Origin: Sphingobium sp.
GTDB taxonomy: Bacteria > Pseudomonadota > Alphaproteobacteria > Sphingomonadales > Sphingomonadaceae
Direction: 5' to 3'
DNA: 27,745 nucleotides
Assembly: GCA_003248935.1 (NCBI GenBank)
Contig: QFQF01000024.1
Span: 1 to 27,745, forward strand
The position numbers were made by a program, and so were the translations under genes. Shown piece after piece: positions 15,910-23,591 of the stretch (its first letter is position 1; the number at the start of each line of letters is the position of its first letter). The notes below the pieces were generated by a model, which saw nothing but the letters and a program-made list of their open reading frames with translations, made no database searches and was not told where the DNA came from.

Positions 15910-16653
15910 GTGCTGGTGGGCACGCTGGTCGGCCTGACCGGCGTCGGCGGCGGATCGCTGATGACGCCGCTGCTCGTGCTCGCCTTCGGTTTCCATCCGG
16001 CCACGGCGGTCGGCACCGACCTGCTCTATGCCTCCGCGACGAAGACCGTCGGCACGGCCGTCCATGGCATGCATGGAACCGTCGATTGGCGGGTGGTGCG
16101 GCGGCTGGCGGCGGGCAGCGTGCCGGCGACGGCGCTGACCCTGCTCGTCCTCGCACGCGCGCAGCACCAGATGCGCGACGCCGGGCATGTGATCGCGCTG
16201 GCGCTGGGCGCTGCGCTGCTGCTCACTGCGGTCGCCATGTTCTTTCGCGGCCGTCTGGTCCGGGCGCTCGCGCCACAGTTCGCGGCGCTGGGCGACCGGC
16301 GCGTCGGGCACATCACCGTGCTGCTCGGGGCTTTGCTGGGCGTGCTGGTCTCGCTCTCGTCGGTGGGCGCGGGGGCGCTCGGCATGACGGCGCTGCTGAT
16401 CCTCTATCCCCATCTGCCGGTGAACCGGCTTGTCGGGTCGGACATCGCCCATGCCGTGCCGCTGACCCTGATCGCGGGTATCGGCCACTGGGCGATGGGA
16501 TCGGTGGACATGTCGCTGCTGCTTTCGCTGCTGGCCGGATCGATCCCCGGCATCATCCTGGGCAGCTTCCTGTCCTCCCGCACGTCCGATCGTGTGCTGA
16601 CGCCGATCCTGGCGATCACGCTGGCGATCGTGGGCGCGAAGATGCTGTTCTGA
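15910..16653 (+). CDS. TauE/SafE-family sulfite-exporter-like permease
   Basis: A membrane protein of 247 residues or more with about eight helices in two repeats. It contains the family signature 'GLTGVGGGSLMTPLL' followed by 'FGFHPATAVGTDLLYASATKTVGTAVHG', and in the second half 'SLSSVGAGALGMTALL...VGSDIAHAVPLTLIAG'. Relatives move sulfite, sulfoacetate or other organosulfur anions; the substrate here is not known. The start is odd: GTG 15910 is the first usual start codon in frame, yet clear family sequence (ILINPLYSIAGV) is encoded upstream from about 15877, with no ATG, GTG or TTG there and a stop at 15841. Translation may begin at ATC 15877. The stop is 1 bp before the next ATG, so the two genes form an operon. 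Confidence 0.85.
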   Translation: MLVGTLVGLTGVGGGSLMTPLLVLAFGFHPATAVGTDLLYASATKTVGTAVHGMHGTVDWRVVRRLAAGSVPATALTLLVLARAQHQMRDAGHVIALALGAALLLTAVAMFFRGRLVRALAPQFAALGDRRVGHITVLLGALLGVLVSLSSVGAGALGMTALLILYPHLPVNRLVGSDIAHAVPLTLIAGIGHWAMGSVDMSLLLSLLAGSIPGIILGSFLSSRTSDRVLTPILAITLAIVGAKMLF

Positions 16654-16654
16654 C

Positions 16655-17482
16655 ATGGCGAAGCCGCCCATCGGCCCGCAGACCCGCCTGTGCATGTCGC
16701 TGGCCGCACGGCCCGGCACCTTCGGATCGCGCTTCCACAATGCGCTCTATGCCGCGCTCGGCCTCGATTATGTGTACAAGGCGTTCACGACCACCGACCT
16801 TGCCGGGGCGATAACCGGCATCCGGGCGCTGGGCATTCGCGGATGCGCGGTGTCGATGCCGTTCAAGGAGGACGTAATCCCGCTGCTCGACGGCCTGCGG
16901 GATTCCGCCGCCGCCATCGACAGCGTCAACACGATCGTCAACGACGACGGTGTCCTCACCGGATACAATACTGACTACAGCGCGGTCCGGTCGCTGGTGG
17001 AGGCGCTGCCGGTCGACCGGGCGAGCCCGTTCCTGCTGCGCGGCAGCGGCGGCATGGCGAAGGCGGTCGGCGCCGCGCTGGTCGACAGCGGTTTCACGAA
17101 TGGGACGATCGTCGCCCGCAACGCGGAAAAAGGGCAGGCGCTCGCCCGGACGCTGCATTGCGCCTGGGCGCCGGGCATCGACGGGCTGGACGCGCCGGTC
17201 CTCATCAACGTGACGCCGATCGGCATGGAGGGCCCGGATGCCGATGCCCTGCCGTTCACGCAGGCGCAGATCGCCGCGTGCGCGGTCGCCTTCGATGTCG
17301 TCGCGAAGCCTGCCGAAACCCCCTTCCTCATCGCGGCACGGGCAATGGGGAAGCAACTGCTGACCGGGGACGCGGTCGCCGTGCTGCAGGCGCTCGAACA
17401 GTTCGTGCTCTACACGGGCGTGCGACCCGACGACGCACTGATCGCCCGCGCGGCCGCGCAGGCACGGGGCCCGGTCGCGTAA
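16655..17482 (+). CDS. Shikimate dehydrogenase-like protein, HI_0607 (SdhL) type
   Basis: A 275-residue AroE-superfamily protein. It has 'LCMSLAARPGTFGSRFHNALY' instead of the HSxSPxxHN of true AroE, the catalytic Lys in AVSMPFKED, Asn-Thr-Asp of the shikimate site (YNTDYSAV), the nucleotide loop GSGGMAKAV, and 'NVTPIGMEG' and 'FDVVAKPAETPF'. From memory this whole pattern follows Haemophilus HI_0607, the SDH-like branch that is distinct from AroE and YdiB and has poor activity with shikimate. The natural substrate is therefore open. It lies 1 bp downstream of the TauE/SafE permease, so it may act on something that permease handles (inference). Confidence 0.85.
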   Translation: MAKPPIGPQTRLCMSLAARPGTFGSRFHNALYAALGLDYVYKAFTTTDLAGAITGIRALGIRGCAVSMPFKEDVIPLLDGLRDSAAAIDSVNTIVNDDGVLTGYNTDYSAVRSLVEALPVDRASPFLLRGSGGMAKAVGAALVDSGFTNGTIVARNAEKGQALARTLHCAWAPGIDGLDAPVLINVTPIGMEGPDADALPFTQAQIAACAVAFDVVAKPAETPFLIAARAMGKQLLTGDAVAVLQALEQFVLYTGVRPDDALIARAAAQARGPVA

Positions 17483-17562
17483 GCTTTGGGATGGCCGGGG
17501 AGGATGGTCCACTATCGGCCGAAACCCGCCGCCTAAAATGACCCTCGCGGCGTGTACGCCCT

Positions 17563-19209
17563 TCAGCGGAACAGATACTCGGCCAGCGCCGAGACGATTG
17601 GATCGTCGCGCATGCCCTCGCGCACGGCCTGCCGCACCTCGATATTGGGCAGATGGTCGACGAAGGGCAGGCGCCTGATCCCGTCCATCTTGCCGAAGTC
17701 GCGGGCCATCGAGCCGAAGGCGGCGAAGAAGCCGACGCCGTCGCGCACCGCGGTCATGATGTTGAACAGGTTGTCCGTCTCCATGGCCGGATGCCACAGG
17801 TCGATGCCCGCGCGCTGGAGGGCGTTATCCAGCACCGGGCGCATGCCGTTGCGCGAACCCAGCAGGATCGGGCGGGCTTGCCGAAGGTCGTCGACGGTCA
17901 CGGCTTCGCGCCGCGCGAGCGGATGATCGGCACCGATGAAGATCGACAGCCGTTCGCTCCACACATAGCGGGACTCGAACCGCTCCCGCTCGCCCAGCGC
18001 GTAATAATAGACGATGTCGACCTTGCCCGTCGCCAGCAACGGTTCCGCGCGCATGGCCGTGAACGCGTCGAGTTCCAGCGTGATCGAGACGTCCGGGTTT
18101 GCCTGCTCGAAGGCTGAAAGGGCATCCTTGAAATGGGCGAACACGGCCGGATGCGCGGCAAGGATGACCTGCTGCTGCTGCGCCGCCGACAGGTCGATGA
18201 CCGGGGGCGGGATGTCCGGCACGGCTTGCGCGGCTTCATCGGGCTCCGGATCGGCGGCGATGGCCCAGTCGGGCATGACACGGGCGTGCGGTTGCCGGGT
18301 ACCGGCCTCCGGTTCCACCTCGGGTGCCGGCTGGTCCAGTACGAGCGGTTCGGAAGAGGCTGGCGCTTCCGGGTCGTTCGCCGGTACGGGCAGCGGCACG
18401 GACGTATAGAGCGAGACGACTGTCGGATGCTGCGCATGGATTGGCGCGGGCGCGGTGAAGGCGACGCGCGCGGCAAGCGAGCGCAGGGGAACGGCTGCCT
18501 CCATCCGCTCATAGGCCGGTGCCTCTACCGCATCGGCGAGCATGGACAGCTCCAGCTCCAACGGCTCTTCAGCCTCCGGATGCTCTTCGGGCGGATGCAG
18601 GCGCGTCAGCGGTATCTTCTCGACGATCGAGAAGGCGGGAGGCGCCGGTTGCACGGGCTCGGAAGCAATGGCCGGGGCCTCTTCCTCCAGCAGCAGGATA
18701 TCGTCCGCCGCGTCGTCTTCGACCGTCTCCTCACCGCTTTCCGGGTTCGAGCTCGCGCCGGCGGTTTCCACCGGCCCAGCGAGGGGCTCGTCGGCGATGG
18801 CCGGAGTCGGCTCGGCCTCCGGCGCCGCCGATTCGGTGATCGCGCGGGGAGTATCGTCCTCGCTTCCGGCTTCCGGCTCCGTCTCAGGAGCCTCGACCTG
18901 CACCGATTCGATGACGTCATCGACGGGCGGCGCCATGACGCCGGCCTGCGTTTCCTCTTCGGTTTCCGGCTCCGGCGCGATGCCGGACAGCTGCGCCATC
19001 GCATCGATGGTCTTGAGACCGGCGGGCGTCAGGCGGACGCCGGTGCGCTCAACCACCAGTAATTGCAGGCCAAGCCGCTGTTGCAGCGCGTCGAGCGCGC
19101 TCTCCACCTCTCCGGTCGCGATGTCGAGCGCCCGCGCGCATTCGGCAATGCTGCCGGATGCGACCGTCTGCGCGAAGATTTCGAGCTGGCGGACCGTGGA
19201 CGTGGACAT
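17563..19209 (-). CDS. LysR-type regulator with a very long acidic, proline-rich linker
   Basis: A 548-residue protein where LysR-type regulators usually have about 300. Residues 1-66 form a LysR-like winged HTH (RQLEIFAQTVASGSIAECARALDIATGEVESAL then LLVVERTGVRLTPAG). Residues about 78-338 are low complexity, rich in Glu, Pro and Ala. From about 339 to 548 a periplasmic-binding-protein fold like the LysR effector domain follows (VILAAHPAVFAHF, 'ATGKVDIVYYYA', 'IFIGADHPLARR', 'GSRNGMRPVLDNALQRAG', 'VRDGVGFFAAF'). The frame is open throughout with normal GC-rich codons, so this is not a frameshift artefact or accidental fusion of two genes by a lost stop that I can see. Targets are unknown; it faces away from its upstream neighbour at 19353. 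Confidence 0.82.
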   Translation of the reverse strand: MSTSTVRQLEIFAQTVASGSIAECARALDIATGEVESALDALQQRLGLQLLVVERTGVRLTPAGLKTIDAMAQLSGIAPEPETEEETQAGVMAPPVDDVIESVQVEAPETEPEAGSEDDTPRAITESAAPEAEPTPAIADEPLAGPVETAGASSNPESGEETVEDDAADDILLLEEEAPAIASEPVQPAPPAFSIVEKIPLTRLHPPEEHPEAEEPLELELSMLADAVEAPAYERMEAAVPLRSLAARVAFTAPAPIHAQHPTVVSLYTSVPLPVPANDPEAPASSEPLVLDQPAPEVEPEAGTRQPHARVMPDWAIAADPEPDEAAQAVPDIPPPVIDLSAAQQQQVILAAHPAVFAHFKDALSAFEQANPDVSITLELDAFTAMRAEPLLATGKVDIVYYYALGERERFESRYVWSERLSIFIGADHPLARREAVTVDDLRQARPILLGSRNGMRPVLDNALQRAGIDLWHPAMETDNLFNIMTAVRDGVGFFAAFGSMARDFGKMDGIRRLPFVDHLPNIEVRQAVREGMRDDPIVSALAEYLFR

Positions 19210-19315
19210 GGGGACGCAAGATAGGGGAAAATGACGTCCCGGTTAAGTCCCCCATTATGCGGCATGACGCAGCAGCGCCATCGGCCGGCGCGTACCGGCC
19301 GGGGCCGGATTTTTC

Positions 19316-19344
19316 TTGACCGGGGACGCGATCTTCCCGCTAAT
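19316..19344 (+). promoter_or_regulatory. Candidate promoter for the SpoIIAA-like gene
   Basis: TTGACC (19316-19321), 17 bases, then GCTAAT (19339-19344). Transcription would start within a few bases of ATG 19353, making another near-leaderless message. Confidence 0.35.
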
Positions 19345-19352
19345 CTGGAAGC

Positions 19353-19718
19353 ATGCAGGGGACGTTCTCGATCGAAATCGACCGTTTCAACGGAATTCTC
19401 GAACATAAGGGAAGCGGGTTCTGGACGCTTGATACCGTCGACGCGTTTCTCGCTGCGGAGCGTGAAGCCATCGCCTCGCTGGACGTTGAGGTGCAGGACC
19501 TGCTGATATTGTTCGACGCGACCGACCTCGCTGTCCAGCAGCGGGAGGTCATCGACAGGCTGCGACAGCCCGAAAACCCTCTCTATCGCGCGCGCCGCGC
19601 GGCTTTCGTCACCCCCCGGGGCCTGGGCATGATGCAGATCAGGCGCGGCACGCCGGACGCGCACATCGGCGTTTTCGAAACCGTGTCCGAAGCGCGCCGG
19701 TACCTCACATCGGATTGA
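19353..19718 (+). CDS. Small SpoIIAA/STAS-like protein of unknown function
   Basis: A 121-residue soluble protein: a strand-rich start (GTFSIEIDRFNGILEHKGSGFW), a helix (TVDAFLAAEREAIASL), a buried strand with 'LLILFDATDLAVQQREVIDRL', then 'RAAFVTPRGLGMMQIRR' and a closing 'IGVFETVSEARRYL'. The order and the last element (strand, 'F.t..eA..wL') resemble the SpoIIAA-like/STAS fold seen in many small bacterial proteins. There is no conserved Ser/Thr phosphosite I can name with confidence. It is divergent from the long-linker LysR gene, which often means control by that regulator, though nothing in the sequence proves it. Confidence 0.6.
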   Translation: MQGTFSIEIDRFNGILEHKGSGFWTLDTVDAFLAAEREAIASLDVEVQDLLILFDATDLAVQQREVIDRLRQPENPLYRARRAAFVTPRGLGMMQIRRGTPDAHIGVFETVSEARRYLTSD

Positions 19719-19876
19719 CCCGTTCGCCCGTACGGCCGTTTTCAGGGACGCGTCCGCAAATCCGCATGCATTATGTTGACGATGCGGCCATCGTCGTGGC
19801 AATGGGCGTCGCCTTGCTGCTGCATCTGCACGCTCTGGAAAGCAGCGAGGCTCTGGCGTCCGGAAAACGGCAGAAT

Positions 19877-19950
19877 GCGGGTATAGCTCAATGGTAGAGC
19901 ACTAGCCTTCCAAGCTTGTGATGCGGGTTCGATCCCCGCTACCCGCTCCA
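19877..19950 (+). tRNA. tRNA-Gly (anticodon TCC)
   Basis: The acceptor stem GCGGGTA/TACCCGC, discriminator T and encoded CCA are present. The anticodon loop CTTCCAA gives TCC, reading GGA/GGG glycine codons. D-arm AGCTCAATGGTAGAGC and T-loop TTCGATC are standard. Length is 74 nt with CCA. Confidence 0.97.
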
Positions 19951-20008
19951 GCCTTTTCCAGCATGAAGAACCCAAGATGATGCCGGGCAGGGCCGCTCCT
20001 GTCTCGCC

Positions 20009-20248
20009 TCAGTAATTCCCCGGCGGGTCGCTGGCCGGGAAGGATTCATCGGACTGCTCGTCGACCAGATCCCAGTCTTCGGGCGCTATGCCTTCCTGTT
20101 CGTCCGGTCCCGCATCGCGGACATGGGGGAAATGCGACGCCTTTTTCGCGTCGGCCCTGTCGCTGGCCCTGTCGCTCGCCCTGCCGAGCAGCTTGAACAG
20201 CAGGACGGAAAAAGCGGCTATTCCACCCATCCGGATAAGGTTGCGCAT
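20009..20248 (-). CDS. Small single-span membrane protein with C-terminal SDESFPASDPP motif
   Basis: A 79-residue protein: a membrane segment at about 4-19 (LIRMGGIAAFSVLLFKLLG), a basic repeat RASDRASDRADA, then an acidic tail ending in DEQSDESFPASDPPGNY. The 'SDESFPASDPP' tail recurs at the end of many small bacterial proteins of unknown function. I chose ATG 20248 because GGAGGAACCG precedes it; an upstream in-frame ATG at 20290 has no ribosome site. It lies about 58 bp after tRNA-Gly on the other strand. Confidence 0.68.
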   Translation of the reverse strand: MRNLIRMGGIAAFSVLLFKLLGRASDRASDRADAKKASHFPHVRDAGPDEQEGIAPEDWDLVDEQSDESFPASDPPGNY

Positions 20249-20319
20249 CGGTTCCTCCACGCGGCAGGATCGCCATCGCCGTGCGTGCACTGGTCACTTC
20301 CGCTCGGCGCCCGCTACGA

Positions 20320-20442
20320 TCAGTTGAAGCTTCGCGCCTCGAAGCGCAGACGATGGAACAGCTGCGCCGTGCCCGCAAGGGCGGAGAGGATGGCGATCGC
20401 TCCGGCCGTGGCCGCGATCTCCCTGATGCCGATCTGTCTCAT
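20320..20442 (-). CDS. Possible 40-residue membrane miniprotein
   Basis: An open frame of 40 codons begins MRQIGIREIAATAGAIAIL and has one predicted membrane segment (about 8-28) and a basic end (FHRLRFEARSFN). There is no Shine-Dalgarno sequence, but a GGAAC-N17-GTT sequence ends about nine bases before the ATG, as for a leaderless message from an EcfG-type promoter. It is too short to be certain of, and I recognise no family. Confidence 0.3.
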   Translation of the reverse strand: MRQIGIREIAATAGAIAILSALAGTAQLFHRLRFEARSFN

Positions 20443-20448
20443 ACCGGA

Positions 20449-20473
20449 GGAACACGGAGCGGGCGCCCTTGTT
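20449..20473. promoter_or_regulatory. EcfG-like promoter motif, readable on both strands
   Basis: GGAAC (20449-20453), 17 bases, then GTT (20471-20473) on the plus strand. The ends are inverted (GGAACA...TGTTCC), so the minus strand reads GGAAC-N17-GTT too. The general-stress sigma factor EcfG of alphaproteobacteria uses GGAAC-N16/17-CGTT. On the minus strand it would serve the 40-codon frame at 20320-20442; on the plus strand the EF-hand gene is about 150 bases away. The -10 lacks the first C. Confidence 0.35.
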
Positions 20474-20625
20474 CCCCGTCCTGTGGTGTCGCGGCGCGCG
20501 CGACACGATACATATTGCGACAATTTTCCGCGCGCGCTGACATATCGTCACGACAACCGCCGCCCATAAGCATGCTCACGGGACAGCTCCCAAACTGTCC
20601 GCTGTGCGACATGAGGATCGACGTG

Positions 20626-21366
20626 ATGAAGAAGCTTATATTGTCCGTGGCGCTCGGCGCGTTGCTGGCTGGCGGCGGCGCTGCCTTTGCCCAGCAACAG
20701 CAGCCCGCGGCACCGGCCGTGCCGGCGCCCCACCGGCTGCCCTTCGACACCAATGGCGATGGCAAGGTGACGAAGGCGGAACTGACCGCCGCGCTCGATC
20801 AGCGCTTTGCCGCGATGGACCTGAACGGCGACGGCAAGATCACGCCGGACGAGCGCAAGGCCCTGCGGGAAAAGCGCCTCGACGAGCGCTTCGCGAAGAT
20901 CGACACCAATAATGACGGCCAGATCAGCAAGGCTGAGTTCAGGGCCGCGCACGATCGCAAGCCCGGCGAAGGACGCGACGGTCCCGTCGGCCCGGGTGCC
21001 GGCAAGCCGGGTCCGCACGGCATGATGCCGGGGCGCGGCGGTCCGGGCGGCTTCGGCGGCCCGCGCGGCGAAGGCCCGGGCAGGGGCGATCCCGACCGCG
21101 TGATCACCCGCGATGATTTCCTTGCCGGTCCGCTCGCGATGTTCGATCGCATGGATGCCAACCATGATGGTGTCGTCACCGCCGACGAGGCGAAGGCGGC
21201 CCGCCCCGGGCACGGCGAAGGGCCGCGTGGCGGCTGGGGCAAGCATCGCGGCGGGCGCGGGCCTGGCGGACATGGGCCTGCCGAACATGGCCGGGCAGGG
21301 CAGGGACCGGCCGGACAGGCGCCGGATACCGGTGATATGCCGCCGCCGCCTCCGGCGGATGACTGA
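20626..21366 (+). CDS. Secreted EF-hand calcium-binding protein
   Basis: A 246-residue protein with a signal peptide (KK, hydrophobic 4-20, AFA-QQ cleavage at about 22/23). Four canonical 12-residue EF loops follow: DTNGDGKVTKAE (41-52), DLNGDGKITPDE (65-76), DTNNDGQISKAE (93-104) and DANHDGVVTADE (177-188), each with acidic positions 1 and 12. A Gly/Pro/Arg-rich stretch separates loops 3 and 4, and another closes the protein (PPPPPADD). It should bind Ca2+ in the periplasm. ATG 20626 follows GAGGATCG at workable spacing; an ATG at 20611 is also in frame. The two-component genes start 114 bp downstream, so it may be their target or their sensor partner. Confidence 0.85.
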   Translation: MKKLILSVALGALLAGGGAAFAQQQQPAAPAVPAPHRLPFDTNGDGKVTKAELTAALDQRFAAMDLNGDGKITPDERKALREKRLDERFAKIDTNNDGQISKAEFRAAHDRKPGEGRDGPVGPGAGKPGPHGMMPGRGGPGGFGGPRGEGPGRGDPDRVITRDDFLAGPLAMFDRMDANHDGVVTADEAKAARPGHGEGPRGGWGKHRGGRGPGGHGPAEHGRAGQGPAGQAPDTGDMPPPPPADD

Positions 21367-21480
21367 CGGCCGGGGCGCCCGCTCGCAAGACGGCGCCCTC
21401 GCATCGGGATGCGCGGGCGGTGGACCCGCGCGTCCCTGTTCCGCCTTCCGTTCCTTCCGGCTTCCTTAGGGAGGCAAAGC

Positions 21481-22221
21481 GTGGCTATCATGACGGAGAC
21501 CATGAGCGACCGCCCCCATCTCCTCCTCGTCGATGACGAGCGTTCCATCCGCGAGCCACTGGCGCAGTATCTCTCCCGCAACGGCTTTCGCGTGACCGCG
21601 GTCGAGAATGCGGCGGAGGCACGCACGCGCCTGCACGCCAACGCCATCGACCTTGTGGTGCTCGACATCATGATGCCGGGTGAGGACGGCCTCAGCCTCT
21701 GCCGCCATATCCGGGAGACCGGCGACATTCCGGTCATCCTGCTGACGGCGAAGTCGGAGGAGACCGACCGGATCGTCGGCCTGGAGATGGGCGCAGACGA
21801 CTATGTGCTGAAACCCTTTTCGCCGCGCGAACTGGTGGCGCGGATCAAGGCGATCTTCCGCCGCGTCGCCACCGGGGGCCAGCGCGTGACCGCGCCGGAC
21901 GGGGCGAGCTACGCCTTCGCGGGCTGGACGCTCAGGAGCCAGGAGCGCACGCTTGTCGACAGCGACGGCGTCTCTCTGCCGCTGTCGACCGCCGAATATA
22001 ATCTGATGCTCGCCTTCGCCACCCGGCCGAACCAGGTGCTCAGCCGCGACCAGTTGCTCGACATCACCCAGGGGCGGGAGGCGAACGCGTTCGACCGCGC
22101 GATCGACAACCAGATCAGCCGCCTCCGCAAGAAGATCGAGGCGGATGCGCGCAACCCGACCCTGATCAAGACGGTGTGGGGCGGCGGCTACACGCTTTCC
22201 GCAGAGGTCCGCAAACTGTGA
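21481..22221 (+). CDS. OmpR-family response regulator
   Basis: A 246-residue two-domain regulator. In the receiver domain the acid pair is D18/D19, the phosphoacceptor is D62 (LDIMMPGEDG), with T89 and K111 (LTAKSEE, LKPF) completing the site. A winged-helix effector domain spans about 140-240, with 'LPLSTAEYNLMLAF..RPNQVLSRDQLLD' and the terminal 'NQISRLRKKIE...LIKTVWGGGYTL' wing of OmpR/PhoB proteins. GTG 21481 is chosen because AGGGAGG ends six bases upstream; ATG 21490 and 21502 are alternatives. Its stop overlaps the kinase start (GTGA), so the pair is co-translated. Confidence 0.92.
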   Translation: MAIMTETMSDRPHLLLVDDERSIREPLAQYLSRNGFRVTAVENAAEARTRLHANAIDLVVLDIMMPGEDGLSLCRHIRETGDIPVILLTAKSEETDRIVGLEMGADDYVLKPFSPRELVARIKAIFRRVATGGQRVTAPDGASYAFAGWTLRSQERTLVDSDGVSLPLSTAEYNLMLAFATRPNQVLSRDQLLDITQGREANAFDRAIDNQISRLRKKIEADARNPTLIKTVWGGGYTLSAEVRKL

Positions 22222-23591
22222 CGGGCGGCATCCTGCGCCGCCTCTGGCCGCAGAGCCTGGCCGGGCAGATCATCCTGCTCGTCGCGCTAGCGCTGCTGGT
22301 GGCGCAGGCGATCAACTTCGCGATGCTGTATCAGGAAAGGCAGCGGCAGATACTGACCGGCGCCGTTGCCCCCGCGATCGCCCGCGTCCTCGACGCGCTT
22401 GAGCCGCGCCCCTCGACCCTGCCCGGGCGCGACGCCAACAACCGGACGCGGGCGCTGTTCTCACGGGAGGCGCCGCCGATGCACGGCGTTGTGCGGCCGG
22501 ATATCCAGCGGCGCGCCGCCGACATGCTGAACGACATCGGCATTCCCCCGCGTCAGGTGATCGCCCGGGTCGACGACAGGCCGATGCCCGACGATCGCTG
22601 GCAGCGGATTCGTGACCGCATTCGCGGCGAACATGGCCATATTCCACGGCGCGCCATCGACGGCCGGCTGACGCTCGCCGTCGAATATGGTCCGGGACGA
22701 TGGGTGACCGTCCAGTCGCGGGTCGACGGCAATCCGCCGCGCTTCGGCGGCTGGCTCGTCATGCAGACGGCGATCCTCTACGTCATCGTCCTGCTGCCGC
22801 TGGCGTTCATCGGCCGCCGCCTCGCCCGCCCGTTGCGGGATCTGACCGGCTCGGCGCAGCAGTTCGCGGCGACCGGCGCCGCCGATCCCGTCGCCGAGCG
22901 CGGACCCGGGGACGTGCGTGAACTGACGACGGCCTTCAACGCCATGCGCGCGCGCATCTTCGCGATGCTGGACGAGAAGGACAGGATGCTGGGCGCGATC
23001 GGCCATGACCTGCGCACCCCGCTCGCCTCGCTGCGTGTCCGCACCGAATCGGTGGAGGATGAGGGCGAACGGACCCGCATGTCGGAGACGATCGCGGAAA
23101 TGAGTCGGATGCTCGACGACATCCTCGCTCTCGCGCGGGCGGGCCGCAGCCTGGAACCGGTACAGAAAGTCGACCTCGCCGCGCTCGCCGATGCGGTGGT
23201 GGAGGACTTCCTCGATCTGGGCGATCCGGTGGTGCTGGCGGAATCGGACCGCATGGTCGCCTCCGTGCGGCCGCAACTGATCCGCCGGGCGCTGCGCAAT
23301 CTCATCGAAAATGCGGTCAAATATGGCGACCGGGCGTATGTGTCGGTCGTCCGCGACGACGATGGTCTACGCCTCGTCGTCGCGGACGAGGGGCCGGGCA
23401 TCGCCGAGGAGCGGATGGAGGAGATGACGCAGCCCTTCACCCGGCTCGAAAGCTCCCGCAACCGGGAAACCGGCGGCGCCGGCCTCGGCCTCGCCCTCGT
23501 CCGCGCGATCATGGCCGAGCATGGCGGCGCGCTGCGATTGGCGAACCGGCCTGAAGGCGGGCTGGAGGCAAGCCTCGTCCTGCCGGGGTGA
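22218..23591 (+). CDS. EnvZ-like sensor histidine kinase
   Basis: A 457-residue membrane kinase. TM1 (about 17-38) and TM2 (about 179-200) flank a periplasmic region of about 140 residues rich in Arg and Pro, with no family I recognise. A HAMP segment (200-253) follows, then the H-box AIGHDLRTPLA with H263, N-box ALRNLIENAVKYG, G1 VADEGPGIAEE and G2 GGAGLGLALV. The G2/H-box sequences place it with EnvZ/RstB-type kinases. It autophosphorylates H263 and passes phosphate to the regulator encoded just upstream. The signal is unknown; the EF-hand gene next door makes calcium or a cation stress one candidate (inference). Confidence 0.92.
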   Translation: MTGGILRRLWPQSLAGQIILLVALALLVAQAINFAMLYQERQRQILTGAVAPAIARVLDALEPRPSTLPGRDANNRTRALFSREAPPMHGVVRPDIQRRAADMLNDIGIPPRQVIARVDDRPMPDDRWQRIRDRIRGEHGHIPRRAIDGRLTLAVEYGPGRWVTVQSRVDGNPPRFGGWLVMQTAILYVIVLLPLAFIGRRLARPLRDLTGSAQQFAATGAADPVAERGPGDVRELTTAFNAMRARIFAMLDEKDRMLGAIGHDLRTPLASLRVRTESVEDEGERTRMSETIAEMSRMLDDILALARAGRSLEPVQKVDLAALADAVVEDFLDLGDPVVLAESDRMVASVRPQLIRRALRNLIENAVKYGDRAYVSVVRDDDGLRLVVADEGPGIAEERMEEMTQPFTRLESSRNRETGGAGLGLALVRAIMAEHGGALRLANRPEGGLEASLVLPG

